From assembly GCA_933228895.1 (NCBI GenBank), contig OW121857.1, positions 3,968,001 to 4,032,000 on the forward strand: DNA of 64,000 nucleotides, given 5' to 3'. Shown here piece by piece: positions 33,088 to 44,720 of this stretch. A program made the position numbers and the translations under genes. A model generated the notes under the pieces. The model was given only the letters and a program-made list of their open reading frames with translations. It was not told the origin of the DNA and did no database searches. The DNA comes from Platycnemis pennipes. Its lineage: Eukaryota > Arthropoda > Insecta > Odonata > Platycnemididae. Position 1 is the first letter of the stretch. The number at the start of each line of letters is the position of its first letter.

Positions 33088-33330
33088 CAATATTTGCTTT
33101 AAAAAAATTTTTTCGGCATCTAGTCAACCAAGAACGGTTTTAATTTAAAATGTTTGCAAATATTTATACAATGAGTTCTTTTATTCCTCTTTATCAACAT
33201 GTAAACGCTTTGAAAACAGATGCATGTGCTTTGAGCTCAATCATTTATGTATTTCTTTTGTATGTTCTTAGAGAACGAAGATGTCCAAGGACAATAAAAT
33301 ATTTCTATTCTACTCCTCATTTCCTCGATG
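33088..33330 (+). mobile_element. Non-LTR retrotransposon C-terminus and 3' UTR, right piece
   Basis: This resumes the LINE interrupted at 30663. After joining CAATA, the codons read ...SSI-F-A-FKK and, with a frame change, ...HLVNQERF-stop near 33140. This is the usual end of a CR1/Jockey-group ORF2. The 3' UTR contains AATAAA at 33294-33299 before an AT-rich end. The final border is uncertain. Confidence 0.6.
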
Positions 33331-33364
33331 TCAAGGACCAATAGGTTCCTCGATCGATCGTCGA

Positions 33365-34059
33365 ATCGTGGGAAAGACACATCCGGGAAATATGCGGCCG
33401 TGATAAGAGAAAGCTAGGAATTATAAAAAAGAGTTCTTGGAAAATGTGACTAGAAGACCAAAGAGCGATGTTATTTTTCAGTAGTTAGGCCCCACCTTGA
33501 GTATGCAGCCAGTGTATGGGATCCTAATGAATTGGGTTTGATCAGAGAACTAGACAGTGTGCAGCGTAGAGCAGCTAGGTTCGTTAAAAGGTGTTACGAT
33601 AGGTTGAGTAGTTTTTCAGAATTAATACGAGAATTAGGATGGAAGTCATTATCAGAGTGTAGGTTAAGGTAAAGATGAAATATATTAGAGAAATTTCAAT
33701 CGGATAGCTTTACTGAAGATTTTAGGCACATATTAATAACACCAGCGTATTATGCTAGATTCCACCAAATGAATAATATTAGAGAGATAGATTGTCGTAC
33801 CGATAGATTCCAAATGGCATTTTCCCCCGTGCTATAAGAGAACAGAATAGGCAGCATAGCAAAGGGATAGTTAGGAGAAATATTTTAGAGTAGTCTGTAG
33901 TGCATGATGCATGTATTAATCCCTCAAATGCTATAGATACTAACAATCTAGTTGCATGAGACAATATAGTTGCTAGTTTGCATGTTAGTAGTGCATGCTT
34001 GGTGATCTTCACCCCCTGCCACACGCCCTCGCGGGCGCTTGCAGTGTAGATGTAGATGT
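33365..34059 (+). mobile_element. L2/CR1-like LINE, subfamily 1, 5'-truncated
   Basis: It starts within the GRHIREICG block and carries RPHLEYAASVWDPNELGLIR, VQRRAARFVKRCYDRL and a C-terminal region with several stops and shifts. The 3' UTR ends with CCCCCTGCCACACGCCCTCG and GTAGATGTAGATGT. It is close in sequence to the 23292 copy. The hairpin's right arm is altered (GGGCGCTTGCAGTG). Confidence 0.88.
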
Positions 34060-35584
34060 CAAATGCTCAGAACGCTGCCGGATGTAGTTTGAAGGCAAGC
34101 TCCGAGCGCGCGGGACATAGCTTCTCCCTTAACAAACCCTCATTTTTAGTTCCTACTAAATTCAAAAGCTCCACAAACTTGTAAAATTCAGCCTCTCTCT
34201 CTCCCATTCCCTTCTCAAGTGATTAGAGCTTGAATCAGGGCCACAGCGCTAATAAAACTATGCATTACCACTCACTCTGGAAATGTGGCAGGAGTTTTAT
34301 GTAAATGCCATCATAAATGGGTAATACTTCCTACATGACATTTTAACATATTTGTTCTTAATACATCAAGATTGATTTTGTTTCATAATGCACAACACTT
34401 TTTACTCTTCGACTTACTGAGGTAGTACCTAAAAATTAGCATTGATTGCTATTTGTAGAGATTTAGTAAGCAATATTGCTGCCACAATATAAATTGTAAA
34501 TGTAAACGGCCTGTTATTTTTATTCATTAAAACTGATTAGTTGTTAAGCATATATTCACAGTAGTTGTCTCCCAGCCAACCCTGTGGTAAATTCCAACTA
34601 GAACGAGGTGTATCTAGGCTGCATGTTTTCATCTGTTTTCAACTTGCCTCCACTACTCATTTGAACTATTTTTCTGCCTCTAATGGCCACTTGGAGCTCG
34701 TTGTAACTGGCGAATTCAACTCTTTATGCTTGGAAGCACGTTGTTTTAACGTGCAGTCATTATGACATTGGCAACTCGCTCATCGCATCAACCCGTTTCA
34801 TGTTGCAGATTTCATGCATACAGTTCCATCTCGTATGAAATCCTCTGGGATACACCAACTCCTCCGATATCGCACCTTCTCATTTATCTGTACCAGAGAA
34901 AAACTCATTTCAACTTGCATTAAACCGTTTTACCTTTTAATTTTTGGTAGTAAATTTAAATACTTAATACCAGAAGTCGATTCCAAAACCAGCTATTTGA
35001 AGTCAGTGGCATAATCGTCTGGCTCTGCCACAATTAAAATTTAGATCATTACGGTACCTATAAAATTACTTATGAGTCTAAAATACCAAAATAACGACTG
35101 GGATAACGTATGTGGATCTTGACCGAAGCCAAAAATGCGAATCTGATACAAAATCCAATTCAACTTCAACCAAATTTCATTCGAACACCAAATTCAAGAA
35201 TTCGAATCCTATCGCCCAATCGGCTCACTCTACCACTGTTAAAAGTAAGAACAATGTTTCATAGAAATTCTTATACGGCGTAATTAATCACTACAGATGG
35301 GCAACTCGAACTCCGGATAGGATTGCTTACGTGGAGCTTATCTCCACAAATGAGACGCGATTCCCACTCAGCCCGAAAAAGCCAAGCTCGAAGATTCGAA
35401 TACGGTGGTACATGGTAACCCTCCAATGCCCGGCTTCAGTTCATGCTGAATGAATATTTAGAAAATTTTCTCAGATTGGGGAAATGATTGAATGAATGTA
35501 AGATGTAGTTGCAACGAACAGCAGATTATCTTAGACCGTTTACACCATTGGGATTAAATTCTTCACGAAAGAAAAACATTTGAC
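34060..35584. other. No recognised feature
   Basis: Frames at 34565-34765 and 34814-35014 (66 codons each) have no known domain. The stretch at 35290-35410 (GATGGGCAACTCGAACTCCG and following) has the look of an interspersed repeat, but no second copy was seen here. Confidence 0.4.
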
Positions 35585-36533
35585 TTAAGGAGACTCCAAC
35601 TTGACTCCGCGATTCAAACTCCCGTAAAAGAGCTATTTGTTATTTAAGGAATAAATACAGATCCAGAAAAACACCCTTATGGAAAATCATCTATAGGGTG
35701 ATAACGCATACACAATAATTTTATGAGTATGCTATTATATATGGCGCTGTAGTTGCATTCTATTTTTTACAAGCCCTTTTAACTCATTTTGACTTCGGAA
35801 CATTACTGACGTGTTGTTGCCACGTTTAAATTAAAAAATGAGAATACATGTTTAATCCCGCTAAAAGGTATTCTAAAATAGGTTAAATATTTTCTCAGTT
35901 AGTTTTAAACTATTCGCTTGCAAATACAACTCTTTGTTTTGGATTTCATTAATATTCATACTTTTGAAAATTGTTTGGCAACAATGACGCTGCTACCATT
36001 GGGAAGCATTGGTATTAATTTCACCATGTCAAAAACCAATGAAATATTTAAAGTACATAAAAAATATAAGAAGGACCTTGGTAAGGTATATTCCTAAATT
36101 AAGTTAGTAAATATGCTTGTAAGCACGTTCTGGCACAAGTACCGTTACCGATGATAACAACCTACTGTAGCACCACTTTCACGTAACTAAGGCTTTTCTG
36201 CTTTTTTTCACACAAACATTTATTAATATCAATCAAACAAGTGTGATATGCCGAGCACATTTTTACAATGCGAAATTCTACATAAAATTCCACATCTTAT
36301 GTTAGTTTTTCGTCAAGACAACATTTCTCTTCACATTATTAATCTGCAAATTTACATGCTCTGCCGTATAACCACGCATAAAATATCTGATTTTCAACGT
36401 CTTTTTTCTTCAAATGGATGGATGGAAAGGCCTCATTATTTCATTGCCAATCGATAGAAGGTCCAAAAAATGATGTGTCCCGAAATTTTCACAAAAATGA
36501 CATCTACTTCATAATTCGTTGGAGCCTCCCTAA
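35585..36533. mobile_element. TIR element R, copy 1 (uninterrupted)
   Basis: A 949-bp element starting TTAAGGAGACTCCAAC. Its right end, reverse-complemented, reads TTAGGGAGGCTCCAAC, giving ~16-bp imperfect TIRs. It is colinear with 54713-57659 once the insertions there are removed. Shared landmarks are TCCGCGATTCAAA, CATTTTGACTTCG, TTTGGCAACAATG and TTTTCAACGTCTTTTTTCTT. There is no coding capacity. No target duplication is evident. Probably a non-autonomous DNA transposon of unknown superfamily. Confidence 0.7.
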
Positions 36534-37978
36534 CAAGGTAACTTGTAATTGTGTAACTAGGCTTAAGTTCGATCGTTAGTGACACGTTCACTCTCGATCG
36601 AGCTCACCGTCTTCGAACGAGGATGAAAAGGGCGATTGTATAAGGGAGATCGTCAGCACCCAATCTAACGTTACGGTGTTGTCAGATTTACAGAATATTT
36701 CGCACTTGTTTCCTATGTACGCATGCGCAATGAGCTTTAATTTGAAGTGGTTTCATTTGTTTTGAATCATTTTGAATATTAATAATAAACATTACAATGC
36801 CTGCGAATTCAAGATAACTTCCTCACGAGTATTATGCACTAGCCTCAATGCGTTCTCATTTTATACATTAATTCAGAATTACTTGTCATGCTCAGATTTT
36901 TACGGATAAACAACAAAAAAACTGCTTAAATTGCCCCACATAATATTTCATTAACACTAAAATCGTGTTCCCTATAACTGAGGATTGGTAGAAAAAATGC
37001 TACATCATGTTGAAACTCCACAATATCACTCCTGATATTCTCGTCACCTAATTTAACTAATGTTCTGCGGTTATATTTAAAGCTCATATAGCCAAACTAC
37101 GCTCAGACATATTGGCATATATGTACAACTTCAGACAGAAATTGATTACGTTATTTACTGATACACACCTAAATACTATCCTCAAGCTTGTCCCCAGCAT
37201 TAAAGCAAAGATCTCCCTTTATTACAATCTAAACACAACCTTGCCATCACATCGAAGATAAATGCCTATGAAACTCACTTTTACAAGTCTGTTTACCGCC
37301 TGTCAAGTGTTCGTGGTTTTTCTTGTAGCACAAATGAAAGCCTACCGTGAGATATATATAAGGCAGCTTTAAATCATTCCCACAATTTCTCCAGGCACAC
37401 ACAGCGGCACAAGAATGAAGGAGCAATCCTTGCTAAGGACATCAAGGCTAGTGGGTGAAAAGAAATCTTTTCAAGTGGCAAAATTTACTGAATAAAGCAT
37501 AAAGAAACAACATACATTTCATAAGCAGAGAAAAATCATCACCCTTTCACTTGGACGTAAACAACCACACTCACAATTTAAAAGATTATCAAGCAACACC
37601 TAAAATCACGTCGCCCACAATTATCCCATACGAGAGCAAATATTAATGTCTATTTCTAATTAGACATTACCTGCCTTAAACGGAGACGGATTATAAATTT
37701 CAACAAAACCAAATTAGACACCATAATGCAATAAAATAAAAATATGACACTTGGGGAGGGAAAATACACTGAATGAAGAATAATGAAGCACTATACTGTT
37801 TATCCTTTCACTGGGCCGTAAAAAACCACACTTACAAGATAAGAGAAATTCACCCAGTCACCAAATTCCCTTCAATTCACATAGATTCCAAATACTAATT
37901 TAAGACAATAGTTGAAATCACGAAATAATACCGACAACAATTTTCCCTGACGTTCTTAAAGATAGGACTAACAAACAC
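36534..37978. other. No recognised feature
   Basis: AT-rich DNA up to the copia LTR. A TATATAAGG at 37355-37363 followed by a short ATG frame at 37414 (MKEQSLLRTSRL...) was seen but is not strong enough for a gene call. Confidence 0.4.
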
Positions 37979-38187
37979 TGTTGAAGTTAGAGTGTTAAAG
38001 TCAAGTCGAATTTATTAGTTCGTGGTTTGACTCAGAGATGGCGCTGCGACGCCGTTGGTTTTTTTGTGTAGTTATGTATGTAACTATGAAGTCAACAAAG
38101 TGGACCTAAAAAACATTATCGATAGATAAAAAGATAGGTCATGATATGTTTAAAATAAGTTACGGGTTAATAAAAAAGTTTTCAATA
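37979..38187 (+). repeat. copia 5' LTR
   Basis: It begins TGTTGAAGTTAGAG and ends TTTTCAATA, and is 209 bp long. It contains a possible polyadenylation signal (AATAAA, 38169-38174). It differs from the 3' LTR at three single bases. Confidence 0.93.
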
Positions 38188-38202
38188 GGTAATGGGCCCA
38201 GC
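38188..38202 (+). promoter_or_regulatory. copia minus-strand primer binding site
   Basis: GGTAATGGGCCCAGC directly follows the 5' LTR. Copia-type elements prime with an internal fragment of initiator tRNA-Met, and GGTTATGGGCCCAG is the usual form, so this has one change. Confidence 0.8.
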
Positions 38203-39427
38203 ACGCTTCCACTGCGAACTTTTTTCCTCTGATGTTGTAGGCCCATTTTGCGAATCCTTCAGCAAAAAACTATTTCTAGTTGTGTTCAAGGATAGCTACA
38301 CAAAGTTTCGTTATGGCTTCGTAATTAAACAAAAGTCAGATGTCAAAATTGTGTTAAAACAGTTCTTAGCACATGCAAAGACACTTGGGCAAAACATTAA
38401 AGAGCTACTCAGTGATAATGGAGGAGAATTCGACTGTGAAGAGATTAAGCGCATTCTGGCAGAGAGCGGAATCACACAGAGACTGTCAGCGCCATACACA
38501 CCTCAGCAGAATGGCGGCAGTGAGCGTGAGAATCGAACAATCTTCGAGATGGCAAGGACCTTCAAGTACTCAAACAGTGAAGTTAAATTTCCTGATGCAA
38601 TATGGGCAGAGCTAGTGACAGCAGCCATTTACATTCTTAACAGAACAGGAAAATCGTCAGAAGATGGAGTCAGTCCATATGAACTGTGGATGGGAAAGAA
38701 ACCGAGAATCAAACATCTGCGTATCATTGGATCTTCCTGCTACGTTCACATTCCATCCGAAAAGAGGAAGAGGATGGAAAAAAAGGCAGTGAAAGGATTC
38801 CTTGTAGGATATGACGGAGATGAGCGATACAGGGTTTATATTCCAACTAACCACAGAGTTATCCTGCCAAGAGATGTTCAATTCCAAGAGAGAGTTAAAG
38901 AGTGTAAGAACGAAGTCAAGCTACCATTGAAAGATATCGGGCATAGAGACGAATTTGACAAAAAGGAGAAGGAAGAAGAGCCTCAGATCGACATGGAGAA
39001 AGAATCATCAATTAGTGATGTAGAATCACTTGGTGAAGATGAGTCGGATACAGATGAGGAAGAAAACTCCGAGCGCTCATCTGAAAGAATTCTGAGAAAT
39101 CGATCAACCTTGAAGAGACCAAAATATCTTGAAGATTATGCTATGAAAGTGGAGAAGTTTTTGAATCAAGAGATGGAGGATCCTGAGACCTTTGAAGATG
39201 CGCTGAGAAGGGAGGATTCAGTTGAGTGGAAGAAAGCCATGGATCGTGAAATTGCTTCATTGAAAGAGAATCAAACCTGGATTTTGACAGAGCTTCCACC
39301 AGGTACAAAGGCAATTCCATGCAAATGGGTCTTTCGACTCAAGAAAAATCCAGATGGCAGCATTGACAAGTACAAGGGGAGATTGGTTGTTAAGGGGTTT
39401 AGTCAGCGTCACAACATTGATTACTGA
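38192..39427 (+). pseudogene. pol: copia pol: integrase core and start of RT
   Basis: A 411-codon frame whose ATG lies within the primer binding site, so this start is an accident of the deletion. It opens at the integrase core: ELFSSDVVGPF (first Asp of the DDE triad), LLSDNGGEF (second Asp, about residue 75) and APYTPQQNGGSERENRT (Glu, about residue 112). Then come NRTGKSSEDGVSPYELWMGK and the C-terminal integrase region, an acidic linker rich in Glu/Asp (residues 250-300), and the RT entry WKKAMDREIASLKENQTWIL ... KCKWVFRLKK-like block to HNIDY. A TGA at 39425-39427 stops it within the NIDY-ETFSPVAK motif; the same frame continues after it. Gag, protease and the HHCC finger are missing. 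Confidence 0.93.
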
Positions 39428-40010
39428 GAGACCTTCAGTCCAGTGGCGAAGATGGGAACGATACGCTCAATACTCAGCATTGCAGCAAGTCAGAAGTTGC
39501 ACCTGACACAATTCGATGTGTCAACAGTATTCCTTTACGGAGAACTTGAAGAAACAATTTTCATGAAGCAGCCTCAAGGATATGAAGACGGAACCAGCAA
39601 GGTTTGTCAGCTGAAGAGAAGTATTTATGGACTTAAGCAAGCACCAAGATGCTGGAATAAACGACTTGGAGCATCCCTTCAACAACATGGGTTCAAGGCC
39701 AGCGATGCTGATCCATGTTTATACATTCGAGAGAGAAATGGTAGGAAGCTAATACTTGTGATCTATGTAGATGATGGCTTGATGGCTGCAACCGATCTGC
39801 AAGAGATAGAAGACTTCATTGAAGAGTTGAAGAAAGAGTTCAAAATTGTTGCAAAGCGAGCAAACTATTTTCTGGGCCTTGAAATTCAGCGAGAAGAGAG
39901 GTTCATTAAAGTAAGTCAGAGAGCATATGCAAAGAAAATTTTAGAACGCTTCAATTTTTCAGAATGTAGACCAGTTTCAACCCCAATGCAGAGATTTCCA
40001 CACCAGGGAA
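39428..40010 (+). pseudogene. pol: copia pol: reverse transcriptase
   Basis: Continues in the same frame as the integrase part after the single TGA. Motifs in order are ETFSPVAKMGTIRSILSIAA, QFDVSTVFLYGELEETIFMK (copia RT usually has DVKTAFLYG, so this has a V for A), QLKRSIYGLKQAPRCWNK, LVIYVDDGLMAATD (catalytic YVDD, 39764-39775) and YFLGLEIQR. A frameshift close to 40000 puts the following KDDEAPRFPYRQAVGALMYL block in another frame (equivalent to one base lost). Confidence 0.93.
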
Positions 40011-40358
40011 AGATGACGAGGCACCAAGGTTTCCCTACAGACAGGCTGTTGGAGCTCTGATGTATTTGATGCTTGGCACAAGACCAGACCTGGCTTACAG
40101 TGTCGGATTCCTTTCAAGGACACTCGAAAATCCAACTAAAGAAGATGTGGTACGAGCCAAGAGAGTTTTCAGATACATAGCAGGGACATTGGATCTGGGG
40201 ATAGTCTATCGAAGCAATGTGGATGAGGGTTTTCTGGGCAATGCAGATTTTGGAGGATGCACTTCAACGGGTTGTTCAACCTCTGGAGTCATCGTGAGGT
40301 ATGCAGGAGGGGCAATTTCATGGATGAGCCAACAACAAGCTGTCGTAGCAACTTCTAC
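40009..40358 (+). pseudogene. pol: copia pol: RT/RNase H connection and RNase H start
   Basis: In the shifted frame this reads PYRQAVGALMYLMLGTRPDL, YSVGFLSRTLENPTKEDVVR, VFRYIAGTLDLGIVY and then the RNase H part GNADFGGCTSTGCSTSGVIV, AISWMSQQQAVVATST. The usual D.W/ADWAGC motif is altered to ADFGGC. The frame runs into the L2 insertion whose left border is CTAC at 40355-40358. Confidence 0.92.
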
Positions 40359-40577
40359 ATCTACATCTACATCTATACGATACCCTGCAAGCCACCGCGA
40401 GGGTGTGTGGCAGGGGGTGAAGATCACCAGGCATGCACTACTAACATGCAAACTAGCAACTATATTGTCTCATGCAACTTGATTGTTAGTGTCTACAGTA
40501 TTTAAGGTGTAAGACATGCATCATGCACTACATAATACTCTAGAATATTTCCCCTACCTATCCCTTTCCTATGCTGC
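40359..40577 (-). mobile_element. L2/CR1-like LINE 3' end inserted in copia
   Basis: A 219-bp 3' end of L2 subfamily 1 in minus orientation: (ATCTAC)n, then ATACGATACCCTGCAAGCCA and the 3' UTR, 5'-truncated at ATGCTGC. CTAC is present on both sides (40355-40358, 40578-40581). Removing the insertion and one CTAC restores the reading ATSTTEAEII across the RNase H region. It is therefore younger than the copia insertion or at least than this copia lineage. Confidence 0.9.
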
Positions 40578-40581
40578 CTAC

Positions 40582-40904
40582 AACTGAAGCAGAGATCATC
40601 GCAGCAAATGAAGGGGCCAAAGAGGCTTTGGCTTAGCAGACTGTTCCGAGGAATTACACAACTTAAAAATGTTCCAGTAATTCAAGATGACAACTCAGCA
40701 GCGGTGAGACTGGCTAAGAACCCAGAGTTTCATCGCAGGACAAAACACATTTCAATTAAGCACTTTTTCATCAGAGAGAAAGTAACAGAAGGCAAGCTTG
40801 AAGTTCAACAGATTTCCACAGAACAACAAGTAGCGGATATCATGACGAAGCCGTTGCCAAAGAAACGTTTGAAGATCTTGTCTGAGAAAACAGGACTGAT
40901 GTAA
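40582..40904 (+). pseudogene. pol: copia pol: RNase H C-terminus
   Basis: After the L2 the sequence reads TEAEIIAANEGAKEAL; a 2-base loss near 40627 then shifts the frame to WLSRLFRGITQ. It continues VIQDDNSAAVRLAKNPEFHR, RTKHISIKHFFIREKV, QQVADIMTKPLPKKRL and a stop at 40904. These are standard copia RNase H and terminal motifs (DNSAA, KHI.I.HFIRE, ADI.TKPL). Confidence 0.93.
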
Positions 40905-41020
40905 AAATAGAAAGAACAATGAGCAACTACTGGTGTGCTTTTATTAGTTGAGACAGTAATTGTATCTCTTTCAGTATTTCTTGTTAAATTCAGTATATGT
41001 AGTTAAATTCAACTATAATT

Positions 41021-41032
41021 AACAAGGGAAAG
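41021..41032 (+). promoter_or_regulatory. copia polypurine tract
   Basis: AACAAGGGAAAG immediately precedes the 3' LTR, in the place where plus-strand synthesis is primed. Confidence 0.7.
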
Positions 41033-41241
41033 TGTTGAAGTTAGAGTGTTAAAGTCAAATCGAATTTATTAGTTCGTGGTTTGACTCAGAGATGGCGCTG
41101 CGACGCCGTTGGTTTTTTTGTGTAGTTATGTATGTAACTATGAAGTCAACAAAGTGGACCTAAAAAACATTATCGACAGATAAAAAGATACGTCATGATA
41201 TGTTTAAAATAAGTTACGGGTTAATAAAAAAGTTTTCAATA
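41033..41241 (+). repeat. copia 3' LTR
   Basis: 209 bp, identical to the 5' LTR except for three single-base differences. Confidence 0.93.
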
Positions 41242-44200
41242 AACAGACATGCAATCCATCACAGTTCATTAAAAAAGTTGTTAATCGCTGAATTGCCACA
41301 ATGTGCAGTCACAACAAATGCTCTCTCTTCATTATGTAATATTCTCACCGAAAGTGGCATTGTTATTTCTTGCTCAATTGAAACTAAAATCAATAATTGA
41401 TTCTGCAATAACAAACGTGCGAAGTTTCTCTAATTTCAACGAAATATTCGAGGGTAACTCCGACACGGTGTTAAAAAAAGGATAACTATATACTATATTA
41501 TGAGATCGGGAATACACATGCCCACAACTGAGAAAGGTAAACATTTAATTGGGATAATATCGGATACAAAGACTTAAAATAACAAGGCACATTTATATCA
41601 TCCCTATTCATTGCTACAACATGGAATTCATTGTCACACTCACCGTTGCTATAATTATTCTAATTAAATCACTCTATCACATCATAAATATCTTTTGGAT
41701 ACAATTTGATACTTTAAATTATATTTTAAGTACCTAATAGTTCAAACAAAGATCTCCACACACGATAATTTTTTAACTATGCGTAAACATGCAAACGAAA
41801 ACAAACCTTCTAACGAACGACAATGGCCATGACGTCAAGTACTTAGCAGCCGACGTCTTTACTTCGATCTCTGAGCCGAAAAACCTTCGAACGCGCAGTT
41901 ACACAATCGCACCTTCAATTGTTTTCGACGAATTACCCACAACACCACGGAAACCAGCTCATTACGTTCGATAGTAAAGTTACACAATCGTTCCCCAGGA
42001 TTTGCAGTTCGAATATCCCCCGTTTCCACTGGCTTTCTCAGTATTGTCGGAGAAAGAGTGATTTCGATTACTTCCCGCGCCCGTCGACACCAAACACTTT
42101 TATTACTTATTATTATTTTTATCCGCCGCTGTAGTTCGGAGTAACGTAATCCCTCTTTTATTACTGCCTTTTTCCAAAATCGTTTCTTATCCACTGAAAC
42201 CCTTTTCTTAAAGCGCCTTCCGCCAAACCCTGATTCGTGGAAAACACTTCCCTTGCACAATACTACGCCTGCTCTAACATGAGCAGTACAGCCTCCTAAT
42301 CACTGTCTTCTTGTTGGTTATTGCTTGAAATTTAGGTTTATACAAAATAAGCCTAAGTACAAAATCAAATAAAGTACATGAAATATCCCACAAGGACGCA
42401 CGCCTCGAAAGTTTTCAACTCTGATATGATCGGTTAATCAGGTGCACAAATAATGAGGCAAATCGTTTATTCAATCTTGGTCACAAGCATTATCACCGGT
42501 ATGGAATAAATGTCCTCGCATATTTAATTTAAGGGGATATTTTTCGGTTCTTTCGAAGAAATTTGCTAGCCAAGGATCGTTAAGTCATTCATCCGTTGTC
42601 TATCATGTCGTTTCCAGATGAAAACATTAAATTATTAAAGTATAATAAGCAACGACTAAAAATCGTACTTATCAGACCGAAATTGAATATTTCTCCTGGA
42701 GGAAGCCTTAATTTTCTTTTTAGTATTCGTTAACGTCAATGAAGAACCAACAATCGCCAAAAAAAAACATCTGAACCAATAAAAAAATCAAAGTCAAACG
42801 AGCTATTGAAAGTGATTCATGTGTGAATCGTCATTATCAGCATATTTTGCTCTTTCGCCGGCTTTTAATTCTTTAATCGGCCACTTTCAGATTTATTTCA
42901 CAGAACCACTTCATTTCCTTCAATCCCTCAGTATAAAAGAAATGATCTAGTACATTTAAGCTAGAATTTCATCCGAAGTTTACAGAACTCTTCTTACACT
43001 TTCGGGTGCGTCTTTTTCGAGCATAGTTAGGGAGGGTCATTGGTTAAAATAAAGAGTGTGCAGAGAACATTCTCGAACAGTTGTAGCGGCCCAGTCGCTT
43101 AACCCAGCGTTTAATTCACGAACACCATCTCCGGTATTTCATTGGTCGGATTATGCGTCAGGGATAATGGCAGGAGCTGCGGATTTGATTCGGAGTCGGT
43201 TGTTTCCATCGTAGTTTTCGCGAAATCCGAAACAACTGCCTATAGTGTTCGTGATAATTGGGGTGGCGCTTATTTTAACTCCTTGAAACCTGCCATTTTT
43301 TTTACAAAAAAGAATTATCCATTTTATTTTGAAAAAAGAACAGATTTGAGAGATCCTTCCCACTTTTTCTTCATTTACGTTTGCTTCCATTGAGGCATCT
43401 ATATATTTATAAGGTTCTACGGTGCTTTTATACTAGAAGTGGTAGCTCTGAAATATTTCTGCACCTGCCTTCTCCTTTACCCTGCGTAAAAAAAGTATAC
43501 CCTTACCAAAACAAAATTTGACGTTGTTTAAAAAATGTTTTTTGTATGTACGACCAAAGGTAACAATCTATTACTCCAGTCATGCACTAGTTCTAAGTCT
43601 GTGAAAAAATGTTTGGAAAATGTACATTCTTGCCTTCTCACCAAAGAAAGTGTAGAGCAAATCTTGTTATAAATAATTGATGTAAATGAGTTATAAATAA
43701 ACTGTTAGTAAGTAACTTTTAAGGTACGCACTTCAATTGTTCAGAGATTGTCATGGCATCACTACATGAGCTATATGTATCTTTAAGTAAAGCATAATGT
43801 ATTATTATTTGATGGTAGCCTTAAACGGGTTCTCCTTCAAGGCCACCTAAAATTACTCTACATTTGCTATCGAAATGTAATTTGTGTATGGAGTAATAAA
43901 CTTATATTATTATATATTATTAAAATTATAAAAGGTAGTCCATAGCAATTTTCTGATGGTAATCTTACACCTAAACTCTTTACGTTTTGGCGTCTCCCAA
44001 GAAACACATTCTTTGCTCTTCCTCAAGACGTTCGTCCCACACGCCTGTCCATTTACGAATTGGGTGCAGTAGAAGACGGGTCGTGTTCTCTCAGAGGTCT
44101 TCGGTTCGAACCTCGCCAGGCAATAGGACGTCATGTTCCCCGGAATGGGATTCCCTCGAAAGCCCCTCTGGCGGTATCACACAACTCTGGCTCTTTGATT

Positions 44201-44427
44201 CAATTATTCTTCGGCGGGGGAAGTGGTTAAGTGACGTCACGTAACGACCCTTGAAAAGGGAGGGGAGAGTGAGCAAAAATGCGAGGTGGACGTGACGTAA
44301 TTTATGGATGCCATCTAATGGATCCGTTACTCATCGTAGCAACGGGCCCGTCGCTTTCCACCGAGAGGACTAAATTATTTCCATGAGATATTCATTCGAG
44401 GATCCTCGCCGCCATATTCTAATCGCT
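41242..44427. other. No recognised gene
   Basis: Mostly AT-rich. A minus-strand frame at 41859-42260 (133 codons, Lys/Arg-rich) has no recognisable domain. At 43840-43920 the sequence has a LINE-like 3' end character (AATAAACTTATATTATTATA). A palindromic GGTTCGAACC at 44104-44113 resembles a B-box, but no cloverleaf forms. Confidence 0.4.
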
Positions 44428-44660
44428 TCCAACAAACCCACTCCCCCTCCCTCCCCTCCCCTCCTCCCCCCTCTCCTCTCCCTCCATTTCCTATTCCTCG
44501 CCTCCTTCTCGGCGTCACTCAGAAATCTTCCCCCTCCCCCTCTTCCATCCCCCGCCCCCCGTCCCAACTCCCTCCCCCTGTTTCATCCCTCTCCCCCTGT
44601 TTCATCCCCCTCCCCCTGTTTCATCCCCTTATCCTGTTTCATCCCTCTTTCCCCCACGAC
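44428..44660 (+). repeat. Polypyrimidine tract with 18-bp tandem units
   Basis: More than 200 bp is almost purely C and T on the plus strand. From 44577 to about 44650 there are four imperfect ~18-bp units containing CCTGTTTCATCCC. Open frames on both strands here are by-products of the skew. Such tracts can adopt triplex structure. Confidence 0.8.
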
Positions 44661-44720
44661 CCTTGCCTTCTCCAAATCTCTGCCAGGGTAATAACCGAAG
44701 TCGTTTTTTATCACAATATA

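Larger units (their letters stand above)
37979..41241 (+). mobile_element. Ty1/copia LTR retrotransposon, gag-deleted and disrupted
   Basis: Two 209-bp LTRs enclose a primer binding site, integrase, reverse transcriptase and RNase H remains in the copia order, plus a polypurine tract. The flanks AACAC (left) and AACAG (right) look like a 5-bp target duplication with one change. The LTRs differ at only 3 of 209 positions, so insertion was recent. The interior nevertheless lacks gag, protease and the N-terminal integrase zinc finger. It carries one in-frame stop, two frameshifts and an L2 insertion, so the element cannot move on its own. It may have been mobilised already in deleted form. Confidence 0.95.

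Noticed and set aside
37355..37500. TATATAAGG followed by a short ATG frame (MKEQSLLRTSRL...)
   Set aside because: The window is AT-rich, TATA-like words are frequent, and the 26-codon frame has no support.
41859..42260. 133-codon basic minus-strand frame
   Set aside because: No domain, repeat or promoter context; the length is within chance for 64 kb in six frames.
44040..44140. tRNA gene suggested by GGTTCGAACC
   Set aside because: The match is a palindrome; no anticodon or acceptor stem can be drawn around it.
44383..44691. 102-codon proline/serine-rich frame
   Set aside because: It is a direct translation of the polypyrimidine tract and its tandem units.
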